DNA of 64,000 bases from positions 1-64,000 of the forward strand of contig CAYODJ010000006.1 of NCBI GenBank assembly GCA_964402715.1, written 5' to 3'. This document shows, one piece after another, positions 53,315 to 62,929 of this stretch (positions within the stretch are counted from its first letter, which is position 1; each line of letters opens with the position of its first letter). Below the pieces are notes generated by a model that did no database searches, was not told the origin of the DNA, and saw only the letters and a list, made by a program, of their open reading frames with translations. The stretch is from CALXOD01 sp964402715. Lineage in GTDB: Bacteria; Verrucomicrobiota; Lentisphaeria; Victivallales; Victivallaceae. The position numbers were made by a program, and so were the translations under genes.

Positions 53315-54290
53315 ACGGCGCGAAGCCGCAGTGGTCTTGAGTGGCTTTAACCGGGTTTTGATAGCAGCGCACGAAAAACCGGACGGGGACGCGATCGGTT
53401 CAGCTCTGGGATTTGGACAGTTGCTGCGTGACAACGGACGGCAGGCGACGGTGTTGCTGCCGGATGCGATTCCGGAAAAATTCGCCGGACTGGTCGGCGG
53501 CGGGTTCGTTTCGACCTTGCCGGGGGATTTGCGTGGCTTTGATCTGCTGGCGGTGCTGGATTCCGCGAGAGCTTCGCGCGTGGCGCTGGGCGAGAACCTG
53601 ACGCTGAGCGATATAAATCTGCCGATCATCAACATTGATCATCATGTCGACAGCAGTGTGGCGGCGGATTGGAGCTGCATTGCGGCCGATGCTGCGGCAA
53701 CCGCAGAATTGGTCTGCGACATTGCGCGGTCGGCACATTGGCATATCTCGGCTGACGCCGCGACATGGCTTCTGCTCGGCATCGTTACGGATACAGGGTC
53801 GTTTCGTTTTGGAAACACGACCGGCGCGACTCTGCGGACAGCTGCAGAGCTGCACGACTGTGGCGCCAGGTGGGAACAGGTGGTCAACGCGGCATTTTTC
53901 TCCAAGCCGTTGCGACAGCAGCAGTTTGAAGTGGAAATGCTGCGTTCGTCCGTGAAAAGCGCCTGCGGCGGGCGTCTACTTTATGCTGTGATTTCCGATG
54001 AACTGCTTGCCAAGCACAATTTCGATATGCGCGACGGTGAAACAGTTATAGAACTGCTGCGTGAGGTGGCCGGCCCGGTGATAGTGGCCTTGATTTATCG
54101 ACGGAACGGTGCTCTAAAGCTCTCTTTGCGCAGCAAGGATTCTCGTTGTCCGGTGGGCCCGATCGCCCGATTGCTCGGCGGTGGCGGACACGAATTGGCG
54201 GCCGGCGCGCAGGTGACGGCCAAATCTTTTGCGGATGTGGAAAACATGCTGATTGAGCACGTGGAGCGGGTTTTGGGAGGAATATCCTAA
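53298..54290 (+). CDS. nrnA: Bifunctional oligoribonuclease/PAP phosphatase-type DHH protein (NrnA-like)
   Basis: A 330-residue DHH-family phosphoesterase. The N-terminal catalytic half has AHEKPDGDAIGSALGFG, LDSARASRV, the DHH motif in INIDHHVDSS and TDTGSFRFGNT, all binding metal. The C-terminal DHHA1 half ends with LLGGGGHELAAGAQV. It degrades short RNAs and may dephosphorylate 3'-phosphoadenosine phosphate. ATG 53298 follows GGAGG and overlaps rbfA; the stop overlaps truB by one base (TAATG), so the genes are translationally coupled. Confidence 0.93.
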   Translation: MTRRLERREAAVVLSGFNRVLIAAHEKPDGDAIGSALGFGQLLRDNGRQATVLLPDAIPEKFAGLVGGGFVSTLPGDLRGFDLLAVLDSARASRVALGENLTLSDINLPIINIDHHVDSSVAADWSCIAADAAATAELVCDIARSAHWHISADAATWLLLGIVTDTGSFRFGNTTGATLRTAAELHDCGARWEQVVNAAFFSKPLRQQQFEVEMLRSSVKSACGGRLLYAVISDELLAKHNFDMRDGETVIELLREVAGPVIVALIYRRNGALKLSLRSKDSRCPVGPIARLLGGGGHELAAGAQVTAKSFADVENMLIEHVERVLGGIS

Positions 54291-55045
54291 TGCGCCGGAA
54301 TAATTCTCCGCAGAGGCGGCAGGATGAGTTCAACGCCAACGGCGTGCTTCTGGTGGACAAGCCTGCTGGATGGACCAGTTTTGACGTGGTTAACTTTGTG
54401 CGCTCCAAATTTCATATTCCGAAGGTGGGGCACTGCGGGACGCTTGATCCCGCCGCCACGGGGCTTCTGGTTTTGCTGCTGGGGAAATTCACTTTGCTGA
54501 GTCAGAAATTCAGCGGTGAGAATAAAGTCTATGTCGCCACTCTGCGGATTGGTTTGGAGACTGATACCGAGGATATGGATGGGCACGTGGTGGCCGAACA
54601 TGACTGGTCACTGGTGACGGAGGAGCGTCTCCGTCGGGAACTGGCCTCGTTTGTAGGTGTGCAGCGGCAGACTCCCCCTATGGTCTCGGCTGTCAAGAAG
54701 GACGGCAGGAAGCTGTATGAGTTGGCACGGAGGGGTTTGGAGATTGAGCGTGAAAGCCGGGAAATAACTGTTTTTTCTCTTGACGTGACGCGCGTGGAGT
54801 TGCCGTTGTGTGACTTTACAATGTGTTGTTCCAAGGGAACCTACGTGCGTACGCTGTGCGCGGATGTCGGTCGTAAGCTTGGATGCGGCGGCGTATTGCA
54901 ATGGTTGCGCCGATTGCGGAGCGGTTCGTTTGATGTTTCGGATGCGCTGACGGTTGAGCGTCTGAAGGCGTTTGAGCCGGGAGATTTGGAGATTCACTTG
55001 AGAAAGTTTCTTTTCGACAAGCTTTCCAGGATTGCCGGAGTCTGA
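54290..55045 (+). CDS. truB: tRNA pseudouridine55 synthase
   Basis: A 251-residue TruB. Markers: GVLLVDKPAGWTSFDVVN, KVGHCGTLDPAATGLLVLLLGK with the catalytic aspartate, ETDTEDMDG, QTPPMVSAVKKDGRKLYELARRG and CCSKGTYVRTLCADVGRKLGCGG. It modifies uridine 55 in the T-loop of tRNA. Slightly short at the C-terminus, lacking a full PUA domain. It lies between nrnA and the unknown gene in a tight operon. Confidence 0.96.
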   Translation: MRRNNSPQRRQDEFNANGVLLVDKPAGWTSFDVVNFVRSKFHIPKVGHCGTLDPAATGLLVLLLGKFTLLSQKFSGENKVYVATLRIGLETDTEDMDGHVVAEHDWSLVTEERLRRELASFVGVQRQTPPMVSAVKKDGRKLYELARRGLEIERESREITVFSLDVTRVELPLCDFTMCCSKGTYVRTLCADVGRKLGCGGVLQWLRRLRSGSFDVSDALTVERLKAFEPGDLEIHLRKFLFDKLSRIAGV

Positions 55046-55049
55046 ATGC

Positions 55050-56543
55050 ATGTCGGTCGTATCTCAGGATCAAATTGCGGCGCGTGAAATCGAGACTGCG
55101 GCGGCCGCTGCACGTAATCGACTGGGCGGGGAGTTCGCTCTTGAGGATGTGTTGGCTGAATTGCCGACGGTGACTGCATCGGATCGACAAGTGCTGGTCG
55201 AGCGGGCGCGGCGCCTTCTGGAGGCGGATGCGAACTTGTTTTGGGATGTCGATGGAAATCGATTTGTCGGACGGGAGGAGTTGTTCGCAAACGCCGCACT
55301 GGTGATCACGCCGGATGATACGGAAATCGACAACGGGATACTGATTCCGGGTCACCGGTTCGCCGCATTTCTCTCGCCGGATGTGTTTCCGTCCGAGGTC
55401 GTACTGATTGACGGGGAGTCAGAGGGGAGATCCGCGCTGCCGCGACGTGTCTACAGCGGCAGTCTCGCTGCGTTGTTTCCTTACCATATGCTGCTGGGGT
55501 CGGAGCAGGTTTTTGACTTTTTTATTGCAGAGGATTCCGGGAATAGAAAAGTGATTTCCCGCGAGGGGCGCACAGGAAAGTCGGAGCTGGCGCTTCATGT
55601 CTTTGACATGAGTCGATTTTATGACAGACATTCCTTCACTGAGGGAGACGCATTGGTTTGCTCTGTAGTCGACTGGAAAAGCGGCGTGGTCGAATGCCGT
55701 TACTTGTCTGGAGAGGAACGGCGTAGCCGTGCGGTGGGAGAGTGGTGTGGCCGCTTCGCCGACGCACTGGAGCAAGTGATCGATCGCTTTGATAAATACT
55801 TCGACATTCCGGAACAGTTGGCGTGGAGTTTTTTTACAGACAGAACACTTTTGTGCAATGCTGCGGAAGCGGCGTCGCTGGACGAATTTATCCGCAAGAC
55901 CGGTCGGATAGAGATTGCCTACGACGGGGATCATACCTCACTGGTGCGGCGGTGCAGTGGGTTTTCTGATGCGGACGATGTTGTGGCTGTGCCGGAAGGT
56001 GTGAGCATTTCACGGGGGAGCACCGACAGTCTGGATGATCTGCTCACGGAGGCTGGGTTTGAAATTACGCCGGTGGAAATCGACAGCTTCATCTTGGACT
56101 GCTGTTTTTACCGGGAATTGGACTATGCCGATTTTTTCGCGCGGTGTTTCGGAAGGGAGCTTCAGTCATTTGCTGATGCGGCGCAGGAGGCTTTCTTTCA
56201 TAATTACGTGGAGGAACGATGGGAGGATTTGACAGGCGCATATGATCGGAGCTCTGATGAAGCGAAAGCGCCGCTGCGGAGCAGTGTGCTAGAGCTGGTG
56301 GAGCGCAAGCTTGCCTTTCTGCAGACATTACGTTCGTCGCCGCAAGCGGCAGTGCGGATCCCGGAGGGGAGCATGCGGAGGTTGACCGAGATCGGCCGCT
56401 ATTTAGATGAACAGCTGCATCTGATCAACGCTGAGGAATACATGCCCTCGCAGGAGGAGATCGAATCAATGGGCGATGCTCTTGCCGAAGCGGGCGATTC
56501 TCTGAATGATTTGCTTGACAGCCTTGAGATTTATCTCGCCTGA
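55050..56543 (+). CDS. Unrecognised 497-residue protein of the nusA-infB-truB operon
   Basis: I recognise no family. The protein is acidic overall, with no signal peptide or membrane helix, so it is probably cytosolic. Residues 1-90 look like a small helical module (LEDVLAELPTVTASDRQVLVERARRLLEADANLFWDVDGNRFVGREELF), reminiscent of a winged-helix layout. A mixed core follows (FPYHMLLGSEQVFDFFIAED, SVVDWKSGVVECRYLSG), then a long acidic C-terminus rich in Glu/Asp and Leu (about 370-497, ending SLNDLLDSLEIYLA). ATG 55050 follows CCGGAG and the truB stop is 5 bases upstream, so it is the last gene of a translation operon. A role in RNA or ribosome maturation is inferred from position only. Confidence 0.8.
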   Translation: MSVVSQDQIAAREIETAAAAARNRLGGEFALEDVLAELPTVTASDRQVLVERARRLLEADANLFWDVDGNRFVGREELFANAALVITPDDTEIDNGILIPGHRFAAFLSPDVFPSEVVLIDGESEGRSALPRRVYSGSLAALFPYHMLLGSEQVFDFFIAEDSGNRKVISREGRTGKSELALHVFDMSRFYDRHSFTEGDALVCSVVDWKSGVVECRYLSGEERRSRAVGEWCGRFADALEQVIDRFDKYFDIPEQLAWSFFTDRTLLCNAAEAASLDEFIRKTGRIEIAYDGDHTSLVRRCSGFSDADDVVAVPEGVSISRGSTDSLDDLLTEAGFEITPVEIDSFILDCCFYRELDYADFFARCFGRELQSFADAAQEAFFHNYVEERWEDLTGAYDRSSDEAKAPLRSSVLELVERKLAFLQTLRSSPQAAVRIPEGSMRRLTEIGRYLDEQLHLINAEEYMPSQEEIESMGDALAEAGDSLNDLLDSLEIYLA

Positions 56544-56944
56544 ATCAGTTTCCTGCAAAACGTTTCGCCGCAGTCAAATGTTTAATCCCGCACGACGGCA
56601 TGCTGTCGGTATGTTTCGATGTCGTTCCCCGGGTATTCGCACCGGATGGCCGGTTCTTTCCTGCATTTCTTGGCAATGCTTACGCCTTCAAGACGCGGCG
56701 CAACGCGAACGCCGTTCCCGAATGACGACGACCGACGGCACCGAATACAGTTGCTCCCGCAATCACGTTCGACGCTTCATTTCATGGCAAGGGGGACGGA
56801 TGCGGTGGGTGCTAAGTCTTCTTCGCGCATGTTGTCCCTCGCAATATTGTTTGAAAATATTGGCACTAAAAGGCTTACTTCCTCTCCCGCACCGGAGCCC
56901 CACTTCTGCCGTTGCTCACAAAAACACATGCCGCATACGCAGGA
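56544..56944. other. Intergenic between convergent genes
   Basis: About 400 bases with somewhat lower GC than the neighbours; no gene supported, and no clear bidirectional terminator found. Confidence 0.5.
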
Positions 56945-58288
56945 TCATACGCCTATGTTCTCCTCCAGGTAGTTGCGCAGGCGGTCGATGCCCACGCGCT
57001 CTTGGCGCATGGTGTCACGGTCACGCACTGTCACGGAGTCGTCTGAAGCGGAGTCGAAATCATATGTTATGCACAGCGGCGTTCCAATTTCATCCTGTCG
57101 GCGGTAACGTTTGCCGATGCTGCCGGTCACGTCGTACTCGGACCGGAAATGTCGATTCAGATCTATGTAAAGCTTTTCAGCATTTTCCGACAGCTTTTTT
57201 GAGAGCGGCAGCACCGCCACCTGAATCGGCGCAACCAGCGGCGGAAGATGCAGCACCACGCGGATGTCTTCATCCATATCGGCCTTTGCGGTGATGGCGG
57301 TGTCCTCGTCGTAGGCGCTGCCTAACAGGGCCAGAATTGTGCGGTCGAGGCCGACGGATGTCTCGATCACGGTCGGTGTCAGACGGCGGTTGTGATCATG
57401 ATCCATGTACTGCAAGTCTTCACCGGAAAATTCCGCATGGCGTGAAAGATCCCATGTGCCGCGGTGGTGAACACCCTCCAGTTCGCCCCATCCGAACGGA
57501 AATTGCACTTCGATGTCAATTGCAGCCTTTGCATAGTGAGCGAGTTTTTCATGTACTTGAATGCGGAAAAAGTCGTCCTTGAAGTGAAGTTTTTCACGGT
57601 AATAGCGGATGCGCTGTTCTTTCCAGTACTCAAACCACTCCATGCCCTGATCACCGTCGCAGAAAAATTCCATCTCCATCTGCGTGAATTCGCGGGATCG
57701 GAATGTGAAGTTGCGGGGATTGATTTCGTTACGGAATGCCTTGCCGATCTGCGCAATACCGAACGGGAGTTTCTGCCGTGACGCAACTCGCACATTTTGG
57801 TAGTCCATGAAAATCGGCTGACACGTCTCGGCCCGCAACCATGCCGTGTGCTCTTCATCGAATACCGGTCCGACGAAAGTTTTCATCATTAGGTTGAACT
57901 CGCGCGGCGTGGTGAGATTCGCGGATCCGCAGTTGCTGCAGTGGGCGGGGTCCTCCATTTGATCCACCCTGAATCTGGATTTGCAGTCGCGGCAGTCGGT
58001 CATGAGATCACTGAACTGATCCAGATGCCCCGATGCCTTCCATGCGCGCGGATGGCAGATGATGGTTGAGTCAAGACCTTCAATGTTGTCGCGTGTCTCC
58101 ACCATTTCGTGCCACCACAGGTTTTCCAACGCGCGCTTCATGCGCGACCCGTATGGACCGTAATCCCAGAAGCCATTGATGCCTCCGTAGATTTCCGAGC
58201 TCGGGAAGATAAAACCGCGACGTTTGCAGAGGCTTACGATTTTTTCCATAAGAGCGCCACTGCAGGTGTCAATGTTTCTGCTGTCCAT
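56945..58288 (-). CDS. glyQS: Glycyl-tRNA synthetase (dimeric, class II)
   Basis: A 447-residue enzyme of the alpha2 type found in eukaryotes, archaea and some bacteria. Hallmarks: KRRGFIFPSSEIYGGINGFWDYGPYG, a zinc-binding CRDCKSRFRVDQ...CSNCGS, TPREFNLMMKTFVGP, GKAFRNEINPRNFTFRSREFTQMEMEFF, and WGELEGVHHRGTWDLSRHAEFSG, with the C-terminal anticodon domain. The bacterial alpha2beta2 form is absent here. Start MDSRN at 58288; the upstream extension is unrelated. Confidence 0.96.
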   Translation of the reverse strand: MDSRNIDTCSGALMEKIVSLCKRRGFIFPSSEIYGGINGFWDYGPYGSRMKRALENLWWHEMVETRDNIEGLDSTIICHPRAWKASGHLDQFSDLMTDCRDCKSRFRVDQMEDPAHCSNCGSANLTTPREFNLMMKTFVGPVFDEEHTAWLRAETCQPIFMDYQNVRVASRQKLPFGIAQIGKAFRNEINPRNFTFRSREFTQMEMEFFCDGDQGMEWFEYWKEQRIRYYREKLHFKDDFFRIQVHEKLAHYAKAAIDIEVQFPFGWGELEGVHHRGTWDLSRHAEFSGEDLQYMDHDHNRRLTPTVIETSVGLDRTILALLGSAYDEDTAITAKADMDEDIRVVLHLPPLVAPIQVAVLPLSKKLSENAEKLYIDLNRHFRSEYDVTGSIGKRYRRQDEIGTPLCITYDFDSASDDSVTVRDRDTMRQERVGIDRLRNYLEENIGV

Positions 58289-58384
58289 ATATGTAGTGCT
58301 TTCCTTGAAATGTGAATGCGGGCAGTTAATAATCGCGCCGTAAGGCATCGTTTCGTGGCATACATGTCACCGACCGCCTCAGCT

Positions 58385-58412
58385 AATTTATCATGTGTTT
58401 AATTCTTTGCAA
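58385..58412 (-). promoter_or_regulatory. Promoter for the glycyl-tRNA synthetase gene
   Basis: Minus strand TTGCAA (58412-58407), 16-base spacer, TAAATT (58390-58385). No T-box leader features were recognised in the roughly 90-base leader. Confidence 0.5.
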
Positions 58413-59093
58413 ATTCTCATTGAGGTAGCCGATGCGGAGTGCCGGCCGGATGATTATCCGTGTGCGTCTGACTGATTCCTGCCGCTCCCCCTTTCTGACA
58501 AGCCGGAATTGCTTTTTTTGTCACTGTCCTGTCTGATGGTGCTGCTGCCTTAATCTATAGTGACAGATTTTTCGCCAATGCAAGATTTCCGAACGATGGC
58601 GACTCCCGTCCGCAACGTCTGACGGCCGGCGGCAAACGGCTGGTTTCGTACAAGGAGCCGTTCAAATTTGACGGCTGCGGTAATTCCGTCTGACTTGCCG
58701 TGTCCGCTGCCGGCCGTGCAAATCAGTACGGCGGTCATCTGATTGCCGCATATATGTCTCAAACCGGAGGCAGTAAGTTTGATCGTGTCGCGACATTTCC
58801 GCCAGCGTGAACGTTTCGCTCCAGTATTGAGCTCAAGTAGCGGGAACATACAGTCAGTGATGGCGCGGATAAAGCGGCTGATTGCGCGGCAGGAGCCGAC
58901 GGGAGGAGAGGGAGGAGAGGGAGGCCTGCTGATTTCGCCGTTCCCTCTCCTTTTCAACTTCTCGGTGACGCTACGCCGGACATGTCCCTCCGTCCGGCTG
59001 TTTCAAGATGCGATCAGATTCTTCTCTCGTGCAGCCAACCGCATCTTCCGCTGATGGCCAGACCTACACCGTGATTGTGATATGTGCAGATTG
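58413..59093. other. Intergenic, no supported gene
   Basis: A minus-strand frame (58550-58957) of 135 codons has no family similarity and a biased composition; it was not accepted. A purine-rich repeat (gggaggaga units) lies at about 58901-58923. Nothing else supportable. Confidence 0.5.
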
Positions 59094-61601
59094 TTATTGG
59101 GACTGCTTCGATTTGAGACGGTCGCGGAGATATCGTCCGGTACGGCTTTGCGGGCAGGCGGCAATCATTTCCGCCGTCCCCGCCGCTACGATTCTGCCGC
59201 CGTCCTTGCCTCCGTCCGGTCCCATGTCAATGATGTAGTCCGCGTTTCCGATGACATCCAAGTCGTGTTCAATTATAATGCATGTGGCGCCGTGGTCGAT
59301 CAGCTGCTGAAAGATCCCGATAAGGGCGCGGACATCCAAGGGATGCAGGCCGATGGTCGGTTCGTCAAAGACAAACACCGAATCCTCCTGTGTCCTGCCA
59401 AGTTCGCCGGCAAGTTTCAGCCGTTGCGCCTCTCCGCCCGACAGACCTGGTGTCGCTTCCTCCAACGTCAGGTAGCCCAGTCCAAGTTTGTGCAACGTTC
59501 CGAGTCTCTGATTCACCGTTTTCCAGTTCTCACAGAACTGCATTGCATCCTCGATGGTCATATGCATCAGTTCCGGAAGAGTTTTTCTTTCACCGCTGCG
59601 GTTTTCAAGGTGCACTGATTCCGCTGTGGCTGCATAACGAGTTCCGCGGCATTCAGGACATGGAATCTCCACATCGGGCAGAAATTGGACATCCAAGTTA
59701 ATTATGCCTGTGCCGTCGCAACCCTGGCAGCGCAATTTGCCGGTATTGTAAGAGAAATCTCCGGCTCTATATCCGAGACGCTTCGCGTCCGGAGTCGCCG
59801 CATAGATCTTTCGTAGTTCGTCATGCACGTCGGCGTAAGTCGCCACCGTGGAGCGCACGTTGACACCGATCGGGGTGGCATCAATCAGCTTGACTTGCTT
59901 GATGCCTCCTGCGTCGATTGCGCACACATGATCAGGAAGTTTCATTCCGGATAGCGCCGCAGTCAGTCCAGGAATCAAACTTTCGAGAATCAATGTGGTC
60001 TTTCCGGAACCGGAGACGCCGGTAACGACGGTCAGGCTATTTTTAGGAATGTCAACCGAAAGCGGACGCACCGTGTGAATGGCATCGGTTTCGATATGGA
60101 TTTTCCCTGACATGAAGATTTCATTCATGCGTCTGCATTTTCGTGCTTGGATTACTTTTTCACCGGATACGAAATCCCCTATGAGTGACGCAGGCGCAGC
60201 GGCAATCTCAGCCACGGTTCCCTGTGCCAAGATTGAACCGCCTTTGGCGCCGGCGCCTGGTCCCATTTCGATAAGATAGTCAGCTTTGTTGAGAAGGCAG
60301 ATGTCATGATCCACCAGCACCACGGAGTTGCCGTCGTCGATAAGGTCGTGCATGACGCCAAGCAGCCCCTCAAGGTTGGCCGGATGCAGTCCGATCGATG
60401 GCTCGTCCAGGACATAAAGCACTCCGGTGGTACGGTTCCGCACCGCTCTGGCCAGCTGCATTCGCTGCCTTTCTCCGGTGGACAGTGTCGACGCCGTGCG
60501 ATCAAGCGTCAGATAGCCGAGTCCGAGATCCAGTAGTCTCCTGGCTGCGCTTCTAAATGAATCGCAGATGCTTTCGGCCATCGGACGCATCTCCTCCGGC
60601 AGAGAGTCCGGAACGGCATCCACCCATGCGGAGAGATCGGAAAGTGTCATCCGGCAGACAGTGTCAAGGGTGAATCCTTGTATTTGAGGCAACCTCGCGG
60701 CAGCTGATAGTCTGGTGCCGCGGCAATCAGGGCAGACCGCTTCGGACAGGAAACGGCTGACCCGTTTCAGACCGCTTTCGTCCTTGACCTTCGAAAGTGC
60801 GTTTTTAACGGTGCGTACGGCGCTGTAGTAAGTGAAATCAAGCTCGCCAGCAGAGTCGGAATTTTTCGCGTGATAAAAGATATGCTTCTTTTCTGCGGGG
60901 CCATCGTAGACAATCTCTTTTTCCGAGGGAGTCAGTTCGGAAAACGGAACATCGGTGCGGACTCCCATCGCGCGGCACACGTCAACCATCAGCGACCACA
61001 TGAGTGTTCTCCATGGCAGAACGGCTCCCTCCTCGATGGTGAGCGACTCGTCCTGAATCAGTTTGGAGCGATCTACCTCGCGTATGATACCGGTGCCGTC
61101 GCATGTACGACACGCCCCCTGGCTGTTGAAAGCGAGTTCTTCTGCGGAAGGCGGCACGACCCTGACATTGCATTCCGGACAGAAAAGATCGCGTTCCGCA
61201 GCAACTGCAAGCGAGGGCGCGAGCCTGTGACCGTTGGGACAGCAGTGGGAGGCCAGGCGTGAGAACATCAGCCTAATGCTGTTGAGCAGTTCCGTTCCGG
61301 TGCCGAAAGTGCTGCGGATCCCGGGTATGCCGGGCCGTTGATGCAGGGCAAGCGCCGCAGGCACATAGAAGACATCATCGACATCTGCCTTCGCAGCCTG
61401 AGTCATACGTCGCCTCGTGTACGTCGACAGAGCCTCCAGGTAACGACGCGAACCCTCAGTGTACAGAACCCCGAGCGCTAGAGACGATTTGCCGGAGCCG
61501 GATACGCCGGCAATGCCAACGATCTGGTTCAGCGGCACATCTACATTGATATTCTTCAGATTGTGGACGCGTGCGCCGCGTACCTCGATATGGTCTCTCA
61601 T
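59094..61601 (-). CDS. Short UvrA paralogue (excinuclease ABC subunit A-like)
   Basis: An 835-residue tandem ATPase of the UvrA family, about 100 residues shorter than typical UvrA. Walker A sites GVSGSGKSS (32-40) and GVSGSGKTT, signatures LSTGERQRMQLA (Thr instead of Gly) and LSGGEAQRLKLA, DEPSIGLHP and DEPTIGLHP, and zinc-binding CPDCRGTRL and CPECRGTRY are present. Missing length lies between the first ATPase and its signature, where UvrB is bound in canonical UvrA. This fits UvrA2-type proteins, often linked to tolerance of DNA-damaging or intercalating compounds. The canonical uvrA should be elsewhere. A strong promoter is at 61675-61703. Confidence 0.9.
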   Translation of the reverse strand: MRDHIEVRGARVHNLKNINVDVPLNQIVGIAGVSGSGKSSLALGVLYTEGSRRYLEALSTYTRRRMTQAAKADVDDVFYVPAALALHQRPGIPGIRSTFGTGTELLNSIRLMFSRLASHCCPNGHRLAPSLAVAAERDLFCPECNVRVVPPSAEELAFNSQGACRTCDGTGIIREVDRSKLIQDESLTIEEGAVLPWRTLMWSLMVDVCRAMGVRTDVPFSELTPSEKEIVYDGPAEKKHIFYHAKNSDSAGELDFTYYSAVRTVKNALSKVKDESGLKRVSRFLSEAVCPDCRGTRLSAAARLPQIQGFTLDTVCRMTLSDLSAWVDAVPDSLPEEMRPMAESICDSFRSAARRLLDLGLGYLTLDRTASTLSTGERQRMQLARAVRNRTTGVLYVLDEPSIGLHPANLEGLLGVMHDLIDDGNSVVLVDHDICLLNKADYLIEMGPGAGAKGGSILAQGTVAEIAAAPASLIGDFVSGEKVIQARKCRRMNEIFMSGKIHIETDAIHTVRPLSVDIPKNSLTVVTGVSGSGKTTLILESLIPGLTAALSGMKLPDHVCAIDAGGIKQVKLIDATPIGVNVRSTVATYADVHDELRKIYAATPDAKRLGYRAGDFSYNTGKLRCQGCDGTGIINLDVQFLPDVEIPCPECRGTRYAATAESVHLENRSGERKTLPELMHMTIEDAMQFCENWKTVNQRLGTLHKLGLGYLTLEEATPGLSGGEAQRLKLAGELGRTQEDSVFVFDEPTIGLHPLDVRALIGIFQQLIDHGATCIIIEHDLDVIGNADYIIDMGPDGGKDGGRIVAAGTAEMIAACPQSRTGRYLRDRLKSKQSQ

Positions 61602-61674
61602 GATGAAACAATCATCGCGCGATCATTCTTGTGGAAACAGAGCGAACCTCGGTCAGAATCGTTCTTGTCGTGGA

Positions 61675-61703
61675 AGACTACGTTCTGATCGCCATAATGT
61701 CAA
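61675..61703 (-). promoter_or_regulatory. Promoter for the UvrA-like gene
   Basis: Minus strand TTGACA (61703-61698), a perfect -35, 17-base spacer, TAGTCT (61680-61675). Confidence 0.6.
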
Positions 61704-62929
61704 ATCTCTTGTTCTGTGCAGATTAAGTTTCAAGCGCAATTCATACAGTAGCATTTCTCACATGTTCTTCAAGCTGACATTATAATCACAGCCATCCATT
61801 ACCCGCTGGAGAGTTTCGGACAGGCGGACAGTCCGGGGTTTCAGTCCGGCGAGTCATGTATTCTCTGCTTTTAGCCGTCCATGGCCGGACCGAACCGGAG
61901 ATGCTGGAAAGGTTTGCCATCAGGCATCCGCATGCGGCCTGCTCCGCCTTCAATACGGTGTGATCGCACGCGGCTGGTGCGCCTAAAGCGTATGATCCGT
62001 CAGCTCCGCCGTCAAACGGCTGATTGTCGTCCGCATGAATTGGCGAGGCGCCTCAGACGGAAAGCGACCGCCAAGATGCGTCTGCGTTCGGGCTGAGCCT
62101 TTTCCGTTTGTTTTGGTCATGGGGGAAACGGACTACATCCACAGTTCGACGGATGCTGCGGCCTTGTGCGTCGACATCGGGGACGATAAAGCGACATATC
62201 CGACGAGGCTTGTACCGGTTTCAGACATCCTCATGAACTCTGCCGGACGGTGTTTTCTGGATTGCTCGATGACAGCGCATGGCATGCGAAAGCTCAATAT
62301 TATCTGGTATCAGGCTGTCCATCCGATCAACGCACGTCCATATGGTGTTAGCGGATACTGCATTGCCCTGATTGAAGCGGTCGTCAAAGTTGACGGTGAA
62401 TCCACGACGCATGAGTTTAACACCAATAGCTTTGACCGAACCGAGAACCCCATGTGTGATCCCCGCTGAGGTATGCATAGCCGTCGGGATGTTCCTCAAG
62501 AAAATCAGGCACATAGGGATACGGCGAAAACGCCGTCAAGCGGTGGATCGGGGTCGCCCTGGCGACCGGATCTATGCTCCGCCACGCTTCACAGTATGGA
62601 AAATGAATGGAAATACACATTGTGGCACTGGGAGTGGTCAGCAAAGGAGGGGAACCTATCGGCAAAAACTCTCATGGGAAATCGCTGATTCGATACAGGG
62701 AAGATCGGGAATATTTATTACTACGTCGAAGAAGTTAGGATTGGGAAAGAGAAACTTTCCGCCGCAACCATGTACAAAAATGCCGGGAGTTCTGTAGTGC
62801 CTGATTCCTCCATTGGCGCCAATGAAGACATCCGCTGAACGCCCGAAGCGTCTCTCCAGCCTCTCCCGGTCCACCTGTGCGATCGACTGCTCGGAATCAT
62901 CCTCGGACGTGAATCCGAGCCGTCCACAA
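61704..62929. other. Gene-poor region with possible decayed minus-strand ORFs
   Basis: More than 1.2 kb with no intact gene. Short minus-strand frames (62656-63000, 62417-62665, 62221-62514) sit next to each other in different frames, as a frameshifted remnant might, but none matches a family I know, so a pseudogene call is not justified. Confidence 0.5.

Noticed and set aside
54728..54746. Sequence resembling a sigma-54 -24/-12 promoter (TTGGCACGG...)
   Set aside because: It lies inside truB in the middle of an operon and its spacing to a GC element is not right.
58901..58923. Purine-rich direct repeat (gggaggaga units)
   Set aside because: Only two to three imperfect copies in an intergenic region; no sign of function.
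58550..58957. Minus-strand frame of 135 codons
   Set aside because: No family similarity and biased composition. A GSGHGKSD stretch superficially resembles a P-loop but lacks the surrounding fold.
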